A stretch of DNA of 64,000 nt. It comes from Panonychus citri (taxonomy: Eukaryota > Arthropoda > Arachnida > Trombidiformes > Tetranychidae). The position numbers and the translations under genes are program-made. The stretch spans positions 806,001-870,000 of the forward strand of contig NW_026515500.1 of the NCBI RefSeq assembly GCF_014898815.1, read 5' to 3'. The notes beneath the pieces are model-generated. The model ran no database searches, had not been told where the DNA came from, and was given only the letters and a program-made list of their open reading frames with translations. This document shows positions 60,985 to 64,000 of this stretch, piece by piece. Every line of letters starts with the position of its first letter. The first letter of the stretch is position 1.

Positions 60985-61782
60985 AACACAAAGACGAGAT
61001 CTGCAAGCCTTTCCTAGGCTCGTTTGCGCATGAAAAAGTTCTGAGAAATTCATCAAAGGATTGAGGTTAAAATGATTCAGTGATTAAGATAGATGATGAT
61101 AAAAATTCAATGGGATTGGACTTTTAAGAAATTTTCATCGTTACGAATATTAAATAGACCCCGATAGGAAAGAATTAGTCTAAATTTGGACTAACCTCCA
61201 ATCTACAGCCACGAAAAATGAAATATCGCGCATAGAGAAACACTTTTTAATTGTGATAACTTTTCTCTTTTACTTTCCACTTTAATCAATCCAATTTTCG
61301 TTAAATTATCTCCTCATTAATATTTTGTTATTGTTTTGTTTTCTTCTAATTTTGATCTCTTGTACTACTTGTCACTTACTTGGAATTGAAGTTACCAGAC
61401 AATTATTTTGGTTGTATTTCCTTTTAAAATTAAACATTCAGAGAGAACAGTTTCCGTTTTCATTTGGTTGTAAATTCAATTTACAAACAACCTAAACTTG
61501 ATAAAAAGTAGACGAAACTGTTTATCACTGAGTATATTATCAGCTTGATATCTTTTGGTGATTTTTTGATGATCCCAATTATCATAGAGATAATCTAATT
61601 ATGTTTTAGTTTATTCAGGTAACTTTATCGAGGGTAAAACAACACGTTGACATTGAAAGAAAATCACATAAAAGGTTGAATCATTTGAAGGGAAAATCAT
61701 AGTTAAATTAAATCTTCGTCTGAATAAGTGAACGTTTCTAACAGTTAAATTTAAATTTAAAGTGTTAATTACGATTAAAACG
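60985..61782. promoter_or_regulatory. Intergenic and upstream region of silk copy 3
   Basis: 3' UTR of the receptor, a near-palindrome TTAGTCTAAATTTGGACTAA at about 61175-61194, then from 61609 the upstream region shared with silk copy 2, with a CACATAAAAGG box (61665-61675) and the AAATTTAAAGTGTTAATTAC leader (61753-61773). Confidence 0.55.
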
Positions 61783-62136
61783 ATGAGTTTCAATCAATTT
61801 ATGGCCTTTAATCTCTTTTCGCTCACCACTATCTTCATGATTCTCATGTCATCTTTATTGAACCAGGCTCCTGTTTCTGGTGCTGGTTTTGGTGACAATA
61901 AACCTGGATATCGAAATCCTAGAGCAACTAATGGTTCTTTATCAAGTGTTTCTTCAGCAGTGAATAGCCTCCAATCAATTGATAATGGAATTAATTCAAA
62001 AAGTTCCACCAATGCTATCAGTTCCGTTTCTTCAGATGCAGCATCTAATCATAATTTGAGACTTAGAGAATTGAGTGCGTTGGTTCACGTATTGGGTAGC
62101 TCACAAATCGGATATGTAGATTCATCTCAGATCTAA
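61783..62136 (+). pseudogene. Silk-like gene copy 3, repeat lost and C-terminal domain decaying
   Basis: An open frame of 117 residues from the ATG aligned with the other two copies (MSFNQFMAFNLFSLTTIFM leader). Only GAGFGDNKPGYRNP remains where copies 1 and 2 have glycine repeats. The rest (LSSVSSAVNSLQSIDNGINS ... LRELSALVHVLGSSQIGYVD) still aligns with the spidroin-type C-terminal domain of copy 1 but lacks the NPGLSGC cysteine motif. The frame stops at 62136. One frame over, the expected tail continues (SIAGYVDPIASQSRNIITQA) to a stop at 62218, followed by a 3' flank like that of copy 1 (CTGRTGTTTCCCAAT). A small duplication around GGATATGTAGATYCA probably caused the shift. It may still be expressed as a short secreted protein. 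Confidence 0.7.
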
Positions 62137-62218
62137 ATCCATAGCAGGATATGTAGATCCAATAGCGAGCCAGTCTAGGAATATAATTACACAAGCAATG
62201 GATAGCACAGTACAATAA

Positions 62219-62741
62219 TGAACTGATGTTTCCCAATCAACAGAAATTTTTTTCATGAAGCAAAATGAAGTTGTAATGATTCATTTTTGAATCAGGAAAT
62301 TTTTTTTCTTGAATCATTTTGGTTCAAAATTTTTTTTGAATCAAAATGGTTTCATTTTAGATTCAATTTTTGATTGCAATTAAACTCACGATTTTGATAA
62401 AGTTCAAATATCGCGGATATTTTCCGATTTTCAAAAAACGCGCAACTTGAAAATGGAAAAATTCAAACATATGTTGATTATTTTTCTTTGAGAAAATTTG
62501 ATCTTATTCTTAAATTGTCAACAAAAATTTATTTGATATTGTGAATTTGATTTCTCTTTGAGATCTGAAAGAATAAGATTTCGGATTTGTTTGAAATATT
62601 GAAATTGTCTAATGACTTGGATAAAAAAGTAAATTTTCAAAAAAGATTTGCAATTGTGGTGTGTGGGTAGAAAAATCAAAGATCTGGATAATTTTGACTA
62701 AATAAAAAGTGCGTTAGAAAGATGAATCAGGATTCAGGAAT
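62219..62741. other. Intergenic, AT-rich with hairpin
   Basis: Contains an imperfect inverted repeat of about 15 bases (TCATTTTGGTTCAAAA against its complement, about 62316-62353). No gene visible. It holds the 3' UTR of the following minus-strand gene. Confidence 0.4.
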
Positions 62742-63229
62742 CTAATTCCAATCCATTTGTGGTGTTTCTTGGCTAAAATCCATGATACTGTCTTGAGAGA
62801 GAATGATTTGAGATTCTAAATCCTGTGAATTTGTGATAGTTGATCTAGAATCATCATCTTCAAATGGCTTTTTTCTTTCAGTGAGCTTTTCAACGCTTTC
62901 TAAATCAGATTCTTGATCTCTCTCACTTCCATCACCACCATTACTAGAATTCTCGTCATCAGGATTTTTGTTTGTTGATTCTTGATCAGATTCATGATTT
63001 TCAATGTTGACCAAATTCTCAGGACTTTTAGTGTCAGTAACAAATTGCTTGAATTTAAGTTTGAATGGGCCTGGTTCTGATTCAAATGTAACATTAAAAA
63101 GTACTGAAAGAGATGATGAGAAATGGACATTAGTCAAAATGAAATGAATCACGTACGAATTTTGATTTTCTACTTACTTGTTGATTTATATCCATTTTCC
63201 TGGTTTGTTGAATTGAAATTTAGTTCCAT
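62742..63229 (-). CDS. Small acidic protein of unknown function, 2 exons
   Basis: Predicted 137-residue protein. Exons on the minus strand: 63229-63178 (MELNFNSTNQENGYKSTI, the last codon split) and 63103-62742, with good GTAAGT and CTCTTTCAG splice signals and matching phase. The first third has an ordered look (ILFNVTFESEPGPFKLKFKQ); the rest is a disordered, strongly acidic Asp/Glu/Ser/Asn stretch (NPDDENSSNGGDGSERDQES), ending SQDSIMDFSQETPQMDWN. There is no signal peptide. I do not recognise it. The clean splice structure is the main reason to accept it. Confidence 0.5.
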
Positions 63230-63803
63230 TTCGATGAATTGATTCGAGATATGAGGATTAAAAAGAAAGTAAATTGATAGAAGAATAGATTTGAATGGGA
63301 CCGATTAATAGCTTTTTGACAATTTCACGGGTTTGCACTTGAACGAATTGAAATTCAATATTAATTTGATTTTTTGATCATAAATTGTCATAGAACTTGA
63401 TTATTGTAGTTGTTCACTTGTTTAAAAATCAGAAATAAAATAATTGTTGATAAAAATCGGAGAAATTTTCACGAAAAAGTAGAAAAAAGATCACTTTCTG
63501 GAGCTTGGTCTGAATAGAAAAGGAAAGAGAACAATTAATATTCGATTTAGAATTTTTGGCTTATTCATACTTACAAAAGCTTTCAAAGTGATTTTCTTTA
63601 CTTGTTCATGAGAAATTGATCAACAAGAAAATTTCGGTGATATTTATAATGGAAATTTGTACTTTCAATGAAAATAGATTTAGAGATAATCTCCGATGTT
63701 GAAATGATAGAGTTGATTGAATCGTTTAGAAAACTATTCTTAATCTCTTTTATATGGTCGAGAATGAACGAAAACGAGCCAGATACTCCTTTGAATGATT
63801 GTT
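63230..63803. other. Intergenic, no secure gene
   Basis: AT-rich. A minus-strand frame of 80 codons (63598-63840) overlaps the partial frame at the window edge and has no recognisable features; I do not annotate it as a gene. Confidence 0.35.
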
Positions 63804-63998
63804 TTATCGGAGAAACTTGAATTTTCTGACCACACAACAAAATTCATTGGCGTTGTGCTTAACGATATATTCTACAGATACATAATCTCCACTGGAACTT
63901 TTCACTGTAGAATCATCTCTTTGTTTATCTCGACAATATCCTCTTGAAGAATACCTGATTCCATTGATAGATATTGTTTGACAAAATTGAGCATCTGA
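63804..63998 (-). CDS. Partial open frame at window edge, possibly transposon-derived
   Basis: A 64-codon frame open to the window end on the minus strand and closed by TAA at 63804-63806. It includes YSSRGYCRDKQRDDSTVKSS and VEYIVKHNANEFCCVVRKF. The Cys and aromatic content is unlike the random AT-rich frames nearby, so it may be the end of a larger coding region, perhaps from a mobile element. I cannot name it. Confidence 0.3.
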   Translation of the reverse strand, partial: SDAQFCQTISINGIRYSSRGYCRDKQRDDSTVKSSSGDYVSVEYIVKHNANEFCCVVRKFKFLR

Positions 63999-64000
63999 TT

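Noticed and set aside
45870..62136. That the window comes from a spider because of the spidroin-type domain
   Set aside because: The short and few introns, intronless codanin-1 and tight gene spacing do not fit known spider genomes. The question stays open, however, and should be tested with marker genes.
1..64000. tRNA, rRNA or CRISPR features
   Set aside because: I saw no cloverleaf with a TTCRA arm, no ribosomal RNA blocks and no regularly spaced repeats. This was a visual scan, not a computed search.

Overview
This is a eukaryotic, very AT-rich nuclear window. Several things point to a small-genome chelicerate, most likely an acariform (spider-mite-like) mite: short introns of about 60-500 bases in most genes, a codanin gene with a single coding exon, dense GT-AG genes with few introns, and secreted glycine-rich silk-like proteins. 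One of those silk-like proteins ends in what I read as a spidroin-type C-terminal domain. The species is inferred, not shown by the sequence.

Left part (1-24.5 kb): a minus-strand MAK/CILK1-type ciliary kinase (720-2860) faces a plus-strand, serine-rich, 1,446-residue protein I do not recognise (5869-24509). Its first intron is 13.1 kb long and full of CT and TCATCA repeats. Middle part (25-40.5 kb) holds compact housekeeping genes: codanin-1 (25355-27727), an unrecognised coiled-coil protein (28800-30242), an RNF126/RNF115-type RING-H2 ubiquitin ligase (32415-34377), PGAP2 for GPI-anchor maturation (minus, 35822-36582 plus an unresolved first exon), and IFT88 (37377-40529). PGAP2 and IFT88 are divergent over a short shared promoter that contains a consensus RFX X-box. 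IFT88 shows an apparent one-base frameshift.

Right part (41.7-64 kb) is an accessory region: a membrane-anchored VWA-like protein (41716-45598), a cluster of three related secreted silk-like genes (45870-46679, 51257-51700, 61783-62136), TAX1BP3 (minus, 47884-48421), a CD36/SCARB-type scavenger receptor (58615-60984), a small secreted basic repeat peptide (minus, 55735-56070) and a small acidic protein (minus, 62742-63229). Between them lies a mosaic of broken copies of the VWA and CD36 genes, a decayed LINE flanked by a 102-base structured repeat, and two TA-flanked inverted-repeat elements (MITEs).

The strongest candidate for something new is the mini silk-gene family. All three share the same signal-peptide start (MSFN...) and leader. 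Copy 1 combines silkworm-fibroin-like GAGYGAGS repeats with a spidroin-like C-terminal domain and has no spidroin N-terminal domain. Copy 2 has GGYGQGSGA repeats and a poly-alanine block but no C-terminal domain. Copy 3 has lost the repeat and carries a decaying C-terminal domain. Two ciliary genes (MAK/CILK1 and IFT88) in one window also suggest that sensory cilia are retained.
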